In this document: positions 52,306 through 61,001 of the stretch, in pieces
Layout of the letters: each line of letters starts with the position of its first letter
Numbering within the stretch: position 1 is the stretch's first letter
Assembly: GCF_900112065.1 (NCBI RefSeq)
Contig: NZ_FOKE01000006.1
Coordinates: forward strand, 1-64,000
DNA from: Cohnella sp. OV330
GTDB lineage: Bacteria; Bacillota; Bacilli; Paenibacillales; Paenibacillaceae
Length of the DNA: 64,000 nt
Reading direction: 5' to 3'
Notes under the pieces: generated by a model
What the model saw: only the letters and a program-made list of their open reading frames with translations
The model's database searches: none
What the model was told of the DNA's origin: nothing
Made by a program: the position numbers and the translations under genes

Positions 52306-53355
52306 ATGAATGACCGCTTCTTGCGCGCGTGCCGACGCGAGCCCGTAGACCGGGTGCCCGTCTGGTACATGCGACAGGCAGGACGATACGACCCCGATTA
52401 TCGCAAAATTAAAGAGAAATACAGCTTGCTGGAAATTTGCCGGCAGCCGGAGCTCGCAGCGGAAGTGACGATGATGCCCGTACGCAAGCTCGGCGTGGAC
52501 GCCGCGATTCTTTACTCCGATATTATGAATCCGGTCGCTTCGATCGGCATCGACTTCGATATCGTCAAGGATATCGGGCCGGTCATCGACAATCCGGTCC
52601 GCTCGGAGGCCGACGTGGATCGACTTAAGCCGATCGACGCGGAACGGGACTTGGGACATGTCCTCGAGACGATCCGCATCCTGAATCGGGAGCTCGACGT
52701 GCCGCTGATTACGTTTGCGGGCGCGCCGTTTACGCTGGCCAGCTACATCGTGGAGGGCAGGCCTTCCAAGTCCTATATTCGAACCAAGGCGTTGATGTAC
52801 GGCGAGCCGGCCGTCTGGCACAAGCTGATGGGCAAGCTCGCCGATATGGCCGCCGCGTACTTGCGCGCGCACGTCGACTCAGGCGCCCAAGCGGTGCAGC
52901 TGTTCGACAGCTGGGTAGGCGCGCTTGCGCCCCGGGATTTTGCCGAATTCGTGCTGCCGCACGTCGAGAGCATCTTCGCGCAGACCGCGGATATCGCCAT
53001 CCCGAAGATCTATTTCCCGGGCGTGAGCTCCGGCGAGCTGCTACCTTATATGAAAAGCCTGCGGGCCGACGTGATCGGGCTCGATTGGCGCGTCTCCATC
53101 TCCGAAGGCCGAGCGCGCACCGGCGGTGGGTTCGCCGTTCAAGGCAATCTCGACCCGTACGTGTTGACCGCGCCGCAAGAGGTCATCCACGCCAAGGCGC
53201 GCGCCATATTGGACGAAGGCATGCGCGAGCCGGGCTTCATCTTCAATCTCGGACATGGCTTGTTCCCTGAAGCTTCGCTCGAGAAATTGAAGGAGCTTAC
53301 CGACTACGTCCACGATTATACTGGCCAAAAGCTGGCATCGGAGGTATCCCTATGA
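52306..53355 (+). CDS. hemE: Uroporphyrinogen decarboxylase
   Basis: 349 residues. VPVWYMRQAGRYDPDYR is the invariant N-terminal motif (Arg for the substrate acetates), followed by AAILYSDIMNP, FAGAPFTLASYIVEGRPSK and QLFDSWVGALAP. Converts uroporphyrinogen III to coproporphyrinogen III. AAAAGGGG precedes the ATG. First gene of hemE-hemH-hemY, overlapped by 4 bases by the next. Confidence 0.97.
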   Translation: MNDRFLRACRREPVDRVPVWYMRQAGRYDPDYRKIKEKYSLLEICRQPELAAEVTMMPVRKLGVDAAILYSDIMNPVASIGIDFDIVKDIGPVIDNPVRSEADVDRLKPIDAERDLGHVLETIRILNRELDVPLITFAGAPFTLASYIVEGRPSKSYIRTKALMYGEPAVWHKLMGKLADMAAAYLRAHVDSGAQAVQLFDSWVGALAPRDFAEFVLPHVESIFAQTADIAIPKIYFPGVSSGELLPYMKSLRADVIGLDWRVSISEGRARTGGGFAVQGNLDPYVLTAPQEVIHAKARAILDEGMREPGFIFNLGHGLFPEASLEKLKELTDYVHDYTGQKLASEVSL

Positions 53356-54326
53356 GCGGTTCCGACCAAGCGCCGATCGGCGTCCTCGTTATGTCGTACG
53401 GCACGCCGGAGAGTTTGGAGGGCGTCGAAGCTTATTATACGCATATCAGACGGGGACATCCGCCGACTGAAGAGCAGCTCGCTGACTTGACGTCCAGATA
53501 CCGCGCGATCGTCGGCGGCGTTTTTCCGCTGCGGGAAAATACGAACCGGCAGGTGGAGGCGCTTCAGCGCCGATTGGACGAGCTGGCGGGGCATGGACGT
53601 TACGTATGCTATCAAGGCTTGAAGCATGCGGCGCCGTTCATCGAGGACGGCATCGAGGCGATGTCGCGCGACGGCATCGAGCGAGCCGTCGGCATCGTGT
53701 TGACGCCACAATACTCGTCGATGAGCGTCGGCGGATATTTGAAGAGAGCGCGGGAAGCGGCGGAGCAACATAACATCGCTTTCGCCGGCGTAGAGAAATA
53801 TCATCTTCATCCGGCGTTGATCGAAGCGTTGGCCGAACGGGTCACTGCCGGACTGGACAAAGCAGGCGTAACCGCCGACGACGGTCTGGTATTGTTCAGC
53901 GCGCACAGCTTGCCCGCCCGCATCCTCGAGATGAACGATCCGTACCAGGATCAGCTGCTCGAGACGTCGAAGGCGGTCGCGGAGGCCGCCGGCATCTCGC
54001 GGTGGCAGTTCACATGGCAGAGCGCCGGCCAGACCGGCCAGCCATGGCTCGGACCGGACATTCTGGAGACGCTGAACGGGCTCGCCAAAGAGAACGTCAA
54101 GTTCGTGCTCGTGACGCCGGTCGGATTCGTGTCCGATCATCTGGAGGTTCTGTACGATATCGATATCGAGGCGAAGCGCCATGCATCGGAGCTCGGACTT
54201 GCCTTGGATCGTATTCAGATGCTCAATGACGATACCAAATACATGCAGGCGCTCGCGGATTCGGTAATCGGCGCCGCATACCGATTCGACGAGAAAGCCG
54301 ATGCCGCCGGAGCATCCGGAGTATGA
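53352..54326 (+). CDS. hemH: Ferrochelatase, coproporphyrin-dependent type
   Basis: 324 residues, ATG overlapping the hemE stop. IGVLVMSYGTPESLEGVEAYYTHIRRG, MKHAAPFIEDGI-like stretch (LKHAAPFIEDG), LFSAHSLPARILEMNDPY with the catalytic His, and WQSAGQTGQPWLGPDI are typical of Firmicute enzymes. In these bacteria the enzyme inserts iron into coproporphyrin III (CpfC). A glutamate in the C-terminal half (FVSDHLEVLYDID) matches the family metal-site Glu. Confidence 0.96.
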   Translation: MSGSDQAPIGVLVMSYGTPESLEGVEAYYTHIRRGHPPTEEQLADLTSRYRAIVGGVFPLRENTNRQVEALQRRLDELAGHGRYVCYQGLKHAAPFIEDGIEAMSRDGIERAVGIVLTPQYSSMSVGGYLKRAREAAEQHNIAFAGVEKYHLHPALIEALAERVTAGLDKAGVTADDGLVLFSAHSLPARILEMNDPYQDQLLETSKAVAEAAGISRWQFTWQSAGQTGQPWLGPDILETLNGLAKENVKFVLVTPVGFVSDHLEVLYDIDIEAKRHASELGLALDRIQMLNDDTKYMQALADSVIGAAYRFDEKADAAGASGV

Positions 54327-55810
54327 GCGGCGAACGTTCGCTGCGAATCGCGATCATCGGCGGCGGTCTGACCGGATTAAGCGCCGCCTTTTACGCATGC
54401 CGCCTGGCCGACGAAGCGGGAGTCCGCGCGAGCGTCGCTATCTTCGATCCCTCGGACAGGCTTGGCGGTAAAGTCAATACGCTGCGGCGCGACGGCTTCG
54501 TTATCGAGCGCGGCCCGGATTCGTTTCTGGGACGCAAGCTTCCGATGCTCCATTTGGCCAAAGACCTCGGTCTGTTAGACGAGCTTGTCGGTACGAATCC
54601 GGCTGCCGTTAAAACGTACCTGGCCCATGGCGGCAAGCTTCTTCCGATGCCCAAAGGCCTTAATCTAGGCATACCGAACGACCTCGGCGCATTCGCGCAA
54701 AATTCGTTGATATCGCCGCACGGCAAGCTGCGGGCGCTCGACGAGCTGCGCCTTCCGCCCAAATTGTCGGAAGAAGACGAGTCCGTAGGCGATTTTCTCG
54801 AACGCAGGCTCGGGATAGAGATGGTCGAGGCGATCGCCGAACCGCTTCTCGCAGGCATACATGCCGGCGATTTGTACAAGCTTGGCCTACTGGCAACGTT
54901 TCCACAGTTTGCGGAAATGGAGCGCAAGTACGGCAGCGTCATTCGTGGGATGATCGACGCGAAGCGCAAAGCCCCGGCAGCCGGCGCCAAGGCTGCGGCC
55001 GCAAGATCGGAGGCGGTCGGCGGCTATCCGATCCCGCCGACTGCATTCCTGACCTTCCGCGACGGACTGAGCGCCTTGATCGAAGCTCTCCAAGCGCGAC
55101 TCCAAGCGTATCGCTGCGCCATTCGGCTCGGCATCGGAGTCCGCTCGCTCGAACGCGCTTCGAAGGATATTTCTCCAAATGAAAGTCTCAATTCCGGGGC
55201 GTACAACTTACATTTGGACGATGGCTCCTCCTATGAAGCCGATCGCGTGCTGCTCGCTTTGCCGGCATTCGCGGCGTCAGAGCTTCTGAGTCCTCATATC
55301 GATGTCTCGGCTTTGGAGCGGGTCAATTACGTATCCGTAGCCAACGTTGTGCTTGGCTTTGACGCCAAGCGATTTGGGCATAAGCTGAACGGTTCCGGAT
55401 TTTTGGTTCCCCATTCGGAGGGGCGGACGATCACTGCCAGCACGTGGACGTCAGCCAAATGGCGGCATACGGCACCTGAAGGGAAGCGACTGATCCGCTG
55501 CTACGTCGGCCGCGCAGGCGACGAATCCGGCGTCGAAATTCCCGACGACCGTCTCGCCGAAGCCGTTCGACATGATTTGAAAGAGCTGATGGGATTGACC
55601 GCTGTGCCCGAATTCGTAGAGATCACCAGGCTTCGCCGCTCGATGCCTCAATACCCGGTCGGACATACAGACGCTATCGCCGCGCTTCGAGCTCGACTCG
55701 CGTCGTCGCTGCCCGGCGTATACGCGACCGGAGCTCCGTTCGATGCGGTAGGCCTGCCCGATTGCGTTGAAATGGGACGAACCGCCGCGACCCAAATGCT
55801 GAGCTTATAG
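54323..55810 (+). CDS. hemY: Coproporphyrinogen III oxidase (HemY/CgoX type)
   Basis: 495 residues, start overlapping hemH. FAD-binding AIIGGGLTGLSAAFYAC near the N-terminus, DPSDRLGGKVNTLRRDGFVIERGPDSFLGRK next, and the C-terminal GVYATGAPFDAVGLPDCVEMGR are those of HemY. It oxidises coproporphyrinogen III before iron insertion in the Gram-positive route. Closes the operon; a terminator follows. Confidence 0.96.
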   Translation: MSGERSLRIAIIGGGLTGLSAAFYACRLADEAGVRASVAIFDPSDRLGGKVNTLRRDGFVIERGPDSFLGRKLPMLHLAKDLGLLDELVGTNPAAVKTYLAHGGKLLPMPKGLNLGIPNDLGAFAQNSLISPHGKLRALDELRLPPKLSEEDESVGDFLERRLGIEMVEAIAEPLLAGIHAGDLYKLGLLATFPQFAEMERKYGSVIRGMIDAKRKAPAAGAKAAAARSEAVGGYPIPPTAFLTFRDGLSALIEALQARLQAYRCAIRLGIGVRSLERASKDISPNESLNSGAYNLHLDDGSSYEADRVLLALPAFAASELLSPHIDVSALERVNYVSVANVVLGFDAKRFGHKLNGSGFLVPHSEGRTITASTWTSAKWRHTAPEGKRLIRCYVGRAGDESGVEIPDDRLAEAVRHDLKELMGLTAVPEFVEITRLRRSMPQYPVGHTDAIAALRARLASSLPGVYATGAPFDAVGLPDCVEMGRTAATQMLSL

Positions 55811-55822
55811 CGAAACAATCCA

Positions 55823-55860
55823 CCGCCGTTTTGCCGATTATCGGCGAAGCGGCGGCTTTT
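55823..55860 (+). terminator. Terminator of the hemEHY operon
   Basis: CCGCCG pairs with CGGCGG, with an inner GCCGA-TTA-TCGGC stem; CTTTTGATTT follows. Confidence 0.8.
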
Positions 55861-55915
55861 GATTTAACTTCCAAAAAAATCCACTCCATTAAACGATCTC
55901 TCTTTTTCTCGCCCG

Positions 55916-55939
55916 CATGCCATTATCCCAATGACTCAG
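55916..55939 (-). repeat. 24-bp dispersed repeat GGGATAATGGCATG, copy 4
   Basis: CATGCCATTATCCC then AATGACTCAG on the plus strand. The least conserved inner half of the five copies. Left edge of the transposase island. Confidence 0.7.
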
Positions 55940-55974
55940 GTAATAAGGGGATGTATGCTCTTTAGAAAACTCCT

Positions 55975-56205
55975 AATAAACCAGAGACAATAAGCCAGTA
56001 AGGGACAAGAAACAGCCAGGAATCATCAGAGTCAGCTTAGGACAAAATCAGCAAGTGGCAGCAAAAGCAAGGAGCAAGAAACAGCCAAACGAGAATCAGA
56101 ATAAAAACAAGATCAGCATGAAAAAAGAGTCACCATAGAAAATGAATCAGTTAGGGACAAGAAAAAGCAAGAATGAAGAATCATCAAGGGGCAATAATCA
56201 GCACC
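55975..56205. repeat. Purine-rich degenerate repeat tract downstream of the transposase gene
   Basis: About 230 bases with few Ts and Cs on the plus strand. Short words recur with changes: GGGACAAGAAACAGCC (56002), GAGCAAGAAACAGCC (56072), GGGACAAGAAAAAGC (56154), AATCATCA (56021 and 56179), and several AATCAGCA/GATCAGCA-type units. No open frame with codon-like structure. It sits directly after the transposase stop, on its 3' side. Confidence 0.55.
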
Positions 56206-56208
56206 CGA

Positions 56209-57138
56209 TCAGGCCCCCCAACGAGACAAATGCGAACCTCTCCAACGGGCTTTGCTTCCGAAATAGAGCCAAGGCACTTGTAGCTTTGGTTTAAACGCGG
56301 TGAGTTGCGGATAGGTAACGACAGGAGAGCTCGCGCACCAATCGACCGTCGCGTGAAAGGCCGAGCTGCCACGATAGGCGCAATTGAGGCGATATGTAAA
56401 TTCGTTCAAGTAACCTTGCAAATGCTTGGCGCCGATGCCGTTGAAGGTTAGGTTGAGCCAAGCGTTCAATTGTCGAACAACCAAGCTTAGGGCAGGGTGA
56501 TTTTTGCGATAACGGGAGATCTCGGGCAGAGACGCACAATCGGTATGCGCTTCGTGAAAAGCTTGGACGCCTTCGGGCTTGATAAATCGTTTATTTTCGT
56601 AAACGTGGATTGGATCAGGTTGTTTGATCTTGATGAAGGCAGGCAGGGCTTCGTCGTTTAACGAAGCGCCGATCAGCAACGGCTGACGTGCGTCGTCGAA
56701 AGTCGGGTCGCCGTAATAACAGCGGTCGATGCGGACATCGCCGGTTAACAGGACGGAGGCATCGGCTTCGGACATGGCGCTCCTGATCTTATGAGCCATC
56801 AACCAGGCGGTTTTGTAGGTGACCTGGATCAATTCGCTGAGCCGCAGAGCGCTGATGCCGTCCGTGCGGGATAACAAATAGATTGCATGAAACCATCGGG
56901 TCAAGGACGTGCGGCTGCCTTCCATAACCGTTCCTACGATCAGGGATGTCTGGAGCCGGCATGAAGCGCATTCGTACAAAGGTAAGCGTCGCGTCGATAC
57001 TTCATAATATCGGGCACTGCCGCATGCCGGACAGCGAAACCCGCCTGGCCAGCGAGCCTCGAACAAGGACGAGATACAAGCTTGCTCCGTGCCGAATGCG
57101 GCAAGAAACTCGTCGTTTGTCACCGGGGCTTCAAGCAT
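56209..57138 (-). CDS. IS1595-family-like transposase with incomplete catalytic triad
   Basis: 309 residues. An N-terminal zinc ribbon (Cys36, Cys39, Cys57, Cys60) and an HTH stretch (LSELIQVTYKTAWLMAHKIRSAM) precede an ISXO2-like domain. The first Asp is present (VRIDRCYYG, Asp138), a second may be in AHTDCAS, and the C-terminus KHLQGYLNEFTYRLN is classical. The usual DETY..GG and the NTxESFWSxLKR segment with the third acidic residue are missing, the region being shortened to LVVRQLNAWLNLTF. AAGGAGCG precedes the ATG and TATAAT lies 44 bases upstream. Perhaps a domesticated protein rather than an active transposase. Confidence 0.82.
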   Translation of the reverse strand: MLEAPVTNDEFLAAFGTEQACISSLFEARWPGGFRCPACGSARYYEVSTRRLPLYECASCRLQTSLIVGTVMEGSRTSLTRWFHAIYLLSRTDGISALRLSELIQVTYKTAWLMAHKIRSAMSEADASVLLTGDVRIDRCYYGDPTFDDARQPLLIGASLNDEALPAFIKIKQPDPIHVYENKRFIKPEGVQAFHEAHTDCASLPEISRYRKNHPALSLVVRQLNAWLNLTFNGIGAKHLQGYLNEFTYRLNCAYRGSSAFHATVDWCASSPVVTYPQLTAFKPKLQVPWLYFGSKARWRGSHLSRWGA

Positions 57139-57492
57139 GGCACAGGCGCTCCTTTTATAAAACTCAATTCGTTAGATTAAATTATACCAAACGTATGTTC
57201 CTATTTAAATCGGAAGATTCCAAATTTCTGCTAAAAAATACGATCCGAATAATCGGCAACTCGCTTTTTCTGAGCGACGGGGATAATGGCATGAAATCAA
57301 AAAAAGAGGTGTATAGCGCCCGCGTCAGCTTGTAGACGATTTTATCCCTCGACCATATGAATGCCTGCTTATGCACGCCCCCGCCTCGCCCTATAATGTG
57401 ACTACGGCCCGCTTACATCCTGCTATAATGACACCAGGCAGTTAGAAGAACAATCATCCCCAAATGGCGGGGATAGAGGAAGGCTGGGGCCG
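57139..57492. other. Intergenic region between transposase and yesM-like genes
   Basis: 354 bases without a credible gene. It contains the minus-strand transposase promoter (ATTATA at 57181-57186), the fifth dispersed repeat (57270-57293), and two TATAAT hexamers on plus (57392-57397 and 57423-57428) that may serve the sensor kinase; neither has a good -35. Confidence 0.4.
57270..57293 (+). repeat. 24-bp dispersed repeat GGGATAATGGCATG, copy 5
   Basis: CTGAGCGACGGGGATAATGGCATG; upstream AACTCGCTTTTTCTGAGCGA allows a TCGCT/AGCGA hairpin as in copies 1 and 3. Right edge of the transposase island. Confidence 0.75.
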
Positions 57493-59376
57493 ATGAGTCT
57501 GGGCAAGCGCGTGTTTACCGCCTTTTTTTTCTTTATCATCATGCCGCTCGTCGTGCTCGGCACGATCTCTTATTTGACCTTCCAGCATATTACGGAGCAG
57601 AAGTATTCGGATCAGATGGAGCTGTCGATGAACGCGATCGGCCGCAATCTGAACAATATGATCAAGGAAGCGAACTATTTCTCGGACTTCTGGGTGACGA
57701 CGGAGGATAGCGTGGAGAGCGTGGAGCAGGCGCTCGGCGCGGGCGTGCAGAGTACCGGGGGCAAACAGGAAAAGTCCAAGGAAACCGAGAGCGGGGATTA
57801 CGAAGAGCTGCTCGAGAAACAAAAGCTGACCGGCCGGGTGCTGCTCACGTACCCCGGGATTAAGTCGGTAACGCTGTATCATATCGACGGCAAAGTCGTG
57901 AATCTCCGGTTCGTCGTCGACGAGCCGATCCCGAGGGACGTGCTGGAGAGCAATCCGATCTACCCTGAAGTGCTGAAAAAAAACGGCGCGCCGGTATGGA
58001 TCGGTCCGAACGAGGATGAGAGATTGACGGGCGCGAACAACCTGTTCACGCAGATCCGGGTGCTGCTCGACATCGATACGCTTCAGCCGAAAGGCGTGCT
58101 CGTCATGCGCTTCGGAATGACCGAATTGGCGCGGACGTTTAATTTTTATAATACGGAAGGGGACGGCGACAGGCGCTATCTTATCGTCGGAAGAGGCGGC
58201 GTCGTCGTGTACGACAGCGCGGGGAAGACGGAAGGCCAGTCGTTCGCGGAAACCGACCCGGACGGCAAGCTGGACCTCTCGCGTAATTTCCAGACCCAAA
58301 AAATGAAGTTCGACGGCGAGAAAAGCCTCGTTTCCGTCCACAATCTAGGCGACATCAAGCGCCTTGGCACGGGGGACTGGACGCTGGTCACCGTGACGGA
58401 CTGGGGGTATTTGTCGGGGGATCTCGCTTCGATTCTCCGATACGTCGTGATGATCACGATCGGCTGCCTGGCCTGCGCGCTCGTGTTCAACTTGATGTTC
58501 GTCCGCCGGACCATCAGCTTCATCGTGAGCGTCGTCGGCGCGATGCGGAAGGTGGAGCGGGGCGATCTGACGACGCGGGTGCCCGTGACGGGCAATGACG
58601 AGACGGTTATCCTCGCCAAAGGCTTCAACAGTCTCGTCGAGCGGGTGTCGGAGCTGCTGAGCGACGTGACGATGGAGCAGCGGCGCAAGCGGAAGGCCGA
58701 GATGATGCTGCTCCAAGCGCAGATTAAGCCGCACTTCCTGTTTAACGCGCTGGAATCGATCAACATTTTGGCGGTACAGAACGAAGGGCGAAAAGTAAGC
58801 AAAATGGTGCAGCGGCTAGGCAATATTTTCCGTATCAGCATTACGCAAAAGGAAGAAATCACGATCGAGCAGGAGCTGGAGCATCTGCGCAGCTACTTGG
58901 AGATTCAAAAGTTCCGTTTTGAAGAGCTGTTCGAATATACGATCGAAGTCCCGCCGGCGTTGATGTCGCATTCGATTTTGAAGCTGACGCTCCAGCCGCT
59001 CGTCGAAAACAGCATTCAGCACGGTTTCGAAGGCATCGATTACTTGGGCAGGATTCGCGTATCGGCGGCGTTTGAAGACGAAAAAATCGTATTTTACGTG
59101 GAGGACAACGGTATCGGCATCTCCGACGAGCGGCTCGCCTTGTTCGCCTCCAGCGGCGTGACGACGCTCGAGCAGTTGTACGGGGAATCGCCTGAGACGG
59201 GCGAAAGGCGCGGGATGGGCGTCGGAAATGTCGCCGATCGGCTTCGCATTCATTACGGCGCCAACTATGGATTGATGCTGTGCAGCGCGCCAGGGCAAGG
59301 AACGATCATCAAGTGCGTCATACCAAGCGAGACGGGAGGCGGCGAAAGTGAGATTAAAGGCGCTGTTGGTGGATGA
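57493..59376 (+). CDS. YesM-type sensor histidine kinase
   Basis: 627 residues. One helix at about 8-30, a large extracytoplasmic sensor (residues 31-310), a second helix (about 312-334), HAMP (about 335-388), then the LytS/YesM-type kinase core QAQIKPHFLFNALESINILA with the phospho-histidine and HATPase motifs (LVENSIQHGFEG, VEDNGIGISDERL). Such kinases usually sense an extracellular sugar through a binding protein. GAGGAAGG lies 8 bases before the ATG. Its end overlaps the regulator by 29 bases. Confidence 0.94.
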   Translation: MSLGKRVFTAFFFFIIMPLVVLGTISYLTFQHITEQKYSDQMELSMNAIGRNLNNMIKEANYFSDFWVTTEDSVESVEQALGAGVQSTGGKQEKSKETESGDYEELLEKQKLTGRVLLTYPGIKSVTLYHIDGKVVNLRFVVDEPIPRDVLESNPIYPEVLKKNGAPVWIGPNEDERLTGANNLFTQIRVLLDIDTLQPKGVLVMRFGMTELARTFNFYNTEGDGDRRYLIVGRGGVVVYDSAGKTEGQSFAETDPDGKLDLSRNFQTQKMKFDGEKSLVSVHNLGDIKRLGTGDWTLVTVTDWGYLSGDLASILRYVVMITIGCLACALVFNLMFVRRTISFIVSVVGAMRKVERGDLTTRVPVTGNDETVILAKGFNSLVERVSELLSDVTMEQRRKRKAEMMLLQAQIKPHFLFNALESINILAVQNEGRKVSKMVQRLGNIFRISITQKEEITIEQELEHLRSYLEIQKFRFEELFEYTIEVPPALMSHSILKLTLQPLVENSIQHGFEGIDYLGRIRVSAAFEDEKIVFYVEDNGIGISDERLALFASSGVTTLEQLYGESPETGERRGMGVGNVADRLRIHYGANYGLMLCSAPGQGTIIKCVIPSETGGGESEIKGAVGG

Positions 59377-60973
59377 CGAGATTAACATTTTAAAAAACCT
59401 TCAAGCCGTCATTCCTTGGGAGGAGCTTTGCGTCGACGTCGCGGGCACGGCCAAAAACGGCGAGGCGGCGCTTGCGCTCGCGCGCGAGCATTCGCCCGAG
59501 TTGATCTTGTGCGACATCCGCATGCCGGTTATGGACGGCATTCAGTTTCTGGAAGAGCTGCGCGAGATGGGGTCCGACGCCGAAGTGATCATGATGACGG
59601 GCTACCAAGACTTCAGTTATGTTCGTTCCGTCATTCGGTACGAGGTCAAGGATTATATTTTGAAGCCGCTCGACTACGACGAGCTGGGTCAGACGATCAG
59701 CAGGCTGGCGGACGGCATCCGGGAACGCAAGGCGGAGCAGCAAAGCATTCAGCGGGAGTGGCACCAGGTGTTTCACCTGGCCTACGAAAAGGTGCTTTAT
59801 GACGTGCTGATGGAAGTAGGGGGCGGCTCGGCAAAGCCTTTCCTGAAGCAGCATGAACTGTCGGGCGGGGATTTGTCGTTCGCGATGCTGCTCGTGGACG
59901 TGGCGGATTATTCGCAGAAGGAACGCAATTGGGACGACAAGGAGCGCAAGCTCTGGAACTTCGCCGTGCACAACGTGCTTCAGGAGTATTTGTCGTCGCT
60001 GCAGATCCCGTACACCGTTTTGCAAGTTAGGAGCGGGGAATGGTGCGTGCTGGTCGAGCGCATGCCCGCCGAAACGTTCGACAGGGGACAGTGCGAGGAT
60101 TGGAGCCGTCAACTGCGGGAAGCCGTCGAACGATATCTCAAGATCCAGATTCGCGTAGCGCTCCATCCGGCGCCGGTATCGCTGGAGAAGCTGGCGCGCG
60201 TATATAAAAATTTACAGCGCTCGCTAAGCCTGAATGCAGGGAAAGAAGATGCGATCGTCGTGCCCGAGCGGACGAAGGAGCATTCGGAGCACTCCCAGCG
60301 CCTGTGGGACCGGATCGAGGAAATGGTCACGGGTCTCAAGCGATGCGACCGCCGGAAGACGGAGGGCGCGCTGCGAGAGCTGAACGAGAGCTTCCGTCAA
60401 CTGCCGGACGCTTCGTACGAGCGCGTTCAACCGATCCTGCACTATCTCTGTCTCCACCTGCTTCGGGAAATGCGCGCGATGGACGTGATTCAGGGAGAGG
60501 ACGAAACGGCTTTTTGGAAACAGCTCGACCGCAACCCTGGCATCCGCGAGACGTTGGCCGTCATCAACCGGCTGGTGGATCGTTCGATCGAAAACGTGAT
60601 GAAAAAGAAGACGAGCGACGTCCTGATGCTTTCGGCGCGCGATTTTATCGAACGCAACCTCTCCTCCGATCTCAGCATCGATGCGATGGCCGACTATTTG
60701 GGAATCAGCGGCAGCTATTTCAGCCTTTTGTTCAAACAGCACTTCGGCGAGACGTTCGTCGAGTACGTCACCAAGCAGCGGATGGAAATGGCGAAGTCGA
60801 TGCTCGCCATCAGCGACAAGAGCATCACGGCGATCGGCTTGATGGTCGGTTATGCCGAACGAAGATATTTCACCCGGGTGTTCAGCAAATATACAGGGCT
60901 TCTGCCTTCGGAGTACAGGGAGCAAACCCAAGGCAAGACGTTGGCGCAGGACAAGAACGATTCCGGACGATAA
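59348..60973 (+). CDS. YesN-type response regulator with AraC HTH
   Basis: 541 residues from a GTG inside the kinase gene, behind GGGAGGCGGCGAAA. The receiver domain (residues 1-125) has VDDE, the phospho-acceptor Asp in LILCDIRMPVMDG and the Lys of YILKPLDY. A long helical middle region (about 130-425) lies before the double AraC HTH (SIDAMADYLGISGSYFSLLFKQHFG, ITAIGLMVGYAERRYFTRVFSKYTG). It probably drives transcription of sugar genes, with the GH3 gene 28 bases downstream being the visible candidate. Confidence 0.94.
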   Translation: MRLKALLVDDEINILKNLQAVIPWEELCVDVAGTAKNGEAALALAREHSPELILCDIRMPVMDGIQFLEELREMGSDAEVIMMTGYQDFSYVRSVIRYEVKDYILKPLDYDELGQTISRLADGIRERKAEQQSIQREWHQVFHLAYEKVLYDVLMEVGGGSAKPFLKQHELSGGDLSFAMLLVDVADYSQKERNWDDKERKLWNFAVHNVLQEYLSSLQIPYTVLQVRSGEWCVLVERMPAETFDRGQCEDWSRQLREAVERYLKIQIRVALHPAPVSLEKLARVYKNLQRSLSLNAGKEDAIVVPERTKEHSEHSQRLWDRIEEMVTGLKRCDRRKTEGALRELNESFRQLPDASYERVQPILHYLCLHLLREMRAMDVIQGEDETAFWKQLDRNPGIRETLAVINRLVDRSIENVMKKKTSDVLMLSARDFIERNLSSDLSIDAMADYLGISGSYFSLLFKQHFGETFVEYVTKQRMEMAKSMLAISDKSITAIGLMVGYAERRYFTRVFSKYTGLLPSEYREQTQGKTLAQDKNDSGR

Positions 60974-61001
60974 TCGCGCGGCAAAGCGAAGGAGAAAAGT
61001 G

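Larger units (their letters stand above)
55916..57293. mobile_element. AT-rich island with IS1595-like transposase between inverted 24-bp repeats
   Basis: The island lies between hemY and the YesMN pair. Its bounds, CATGCCATTATCCC...CTCAG at 55916-55939 and the reverse complement of that type at 57270-57293, agree at 20 of 24 positions. Inside are the transposase gene and, 3' of it, a degenerate repeat tract. The same end sequence bounds the 440-bp element at 36691. No target duplication is visible (flanks TCTCGCCCG and AAATCAAAA), so the edges may not be the true ends. Confidence 0.5.

Noticed and set aside
55975..56205. CRISPR-like array
   Set aside because: Repeated words are short, degenerate and unevenly spaced; no constant repeat/spacer pattern and no cas genes in the window.
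55905..57305. Target-site duplication around the transposase island
   Set aside because: The 8-9 bases outside the two 24-bp repeats do not match each other.
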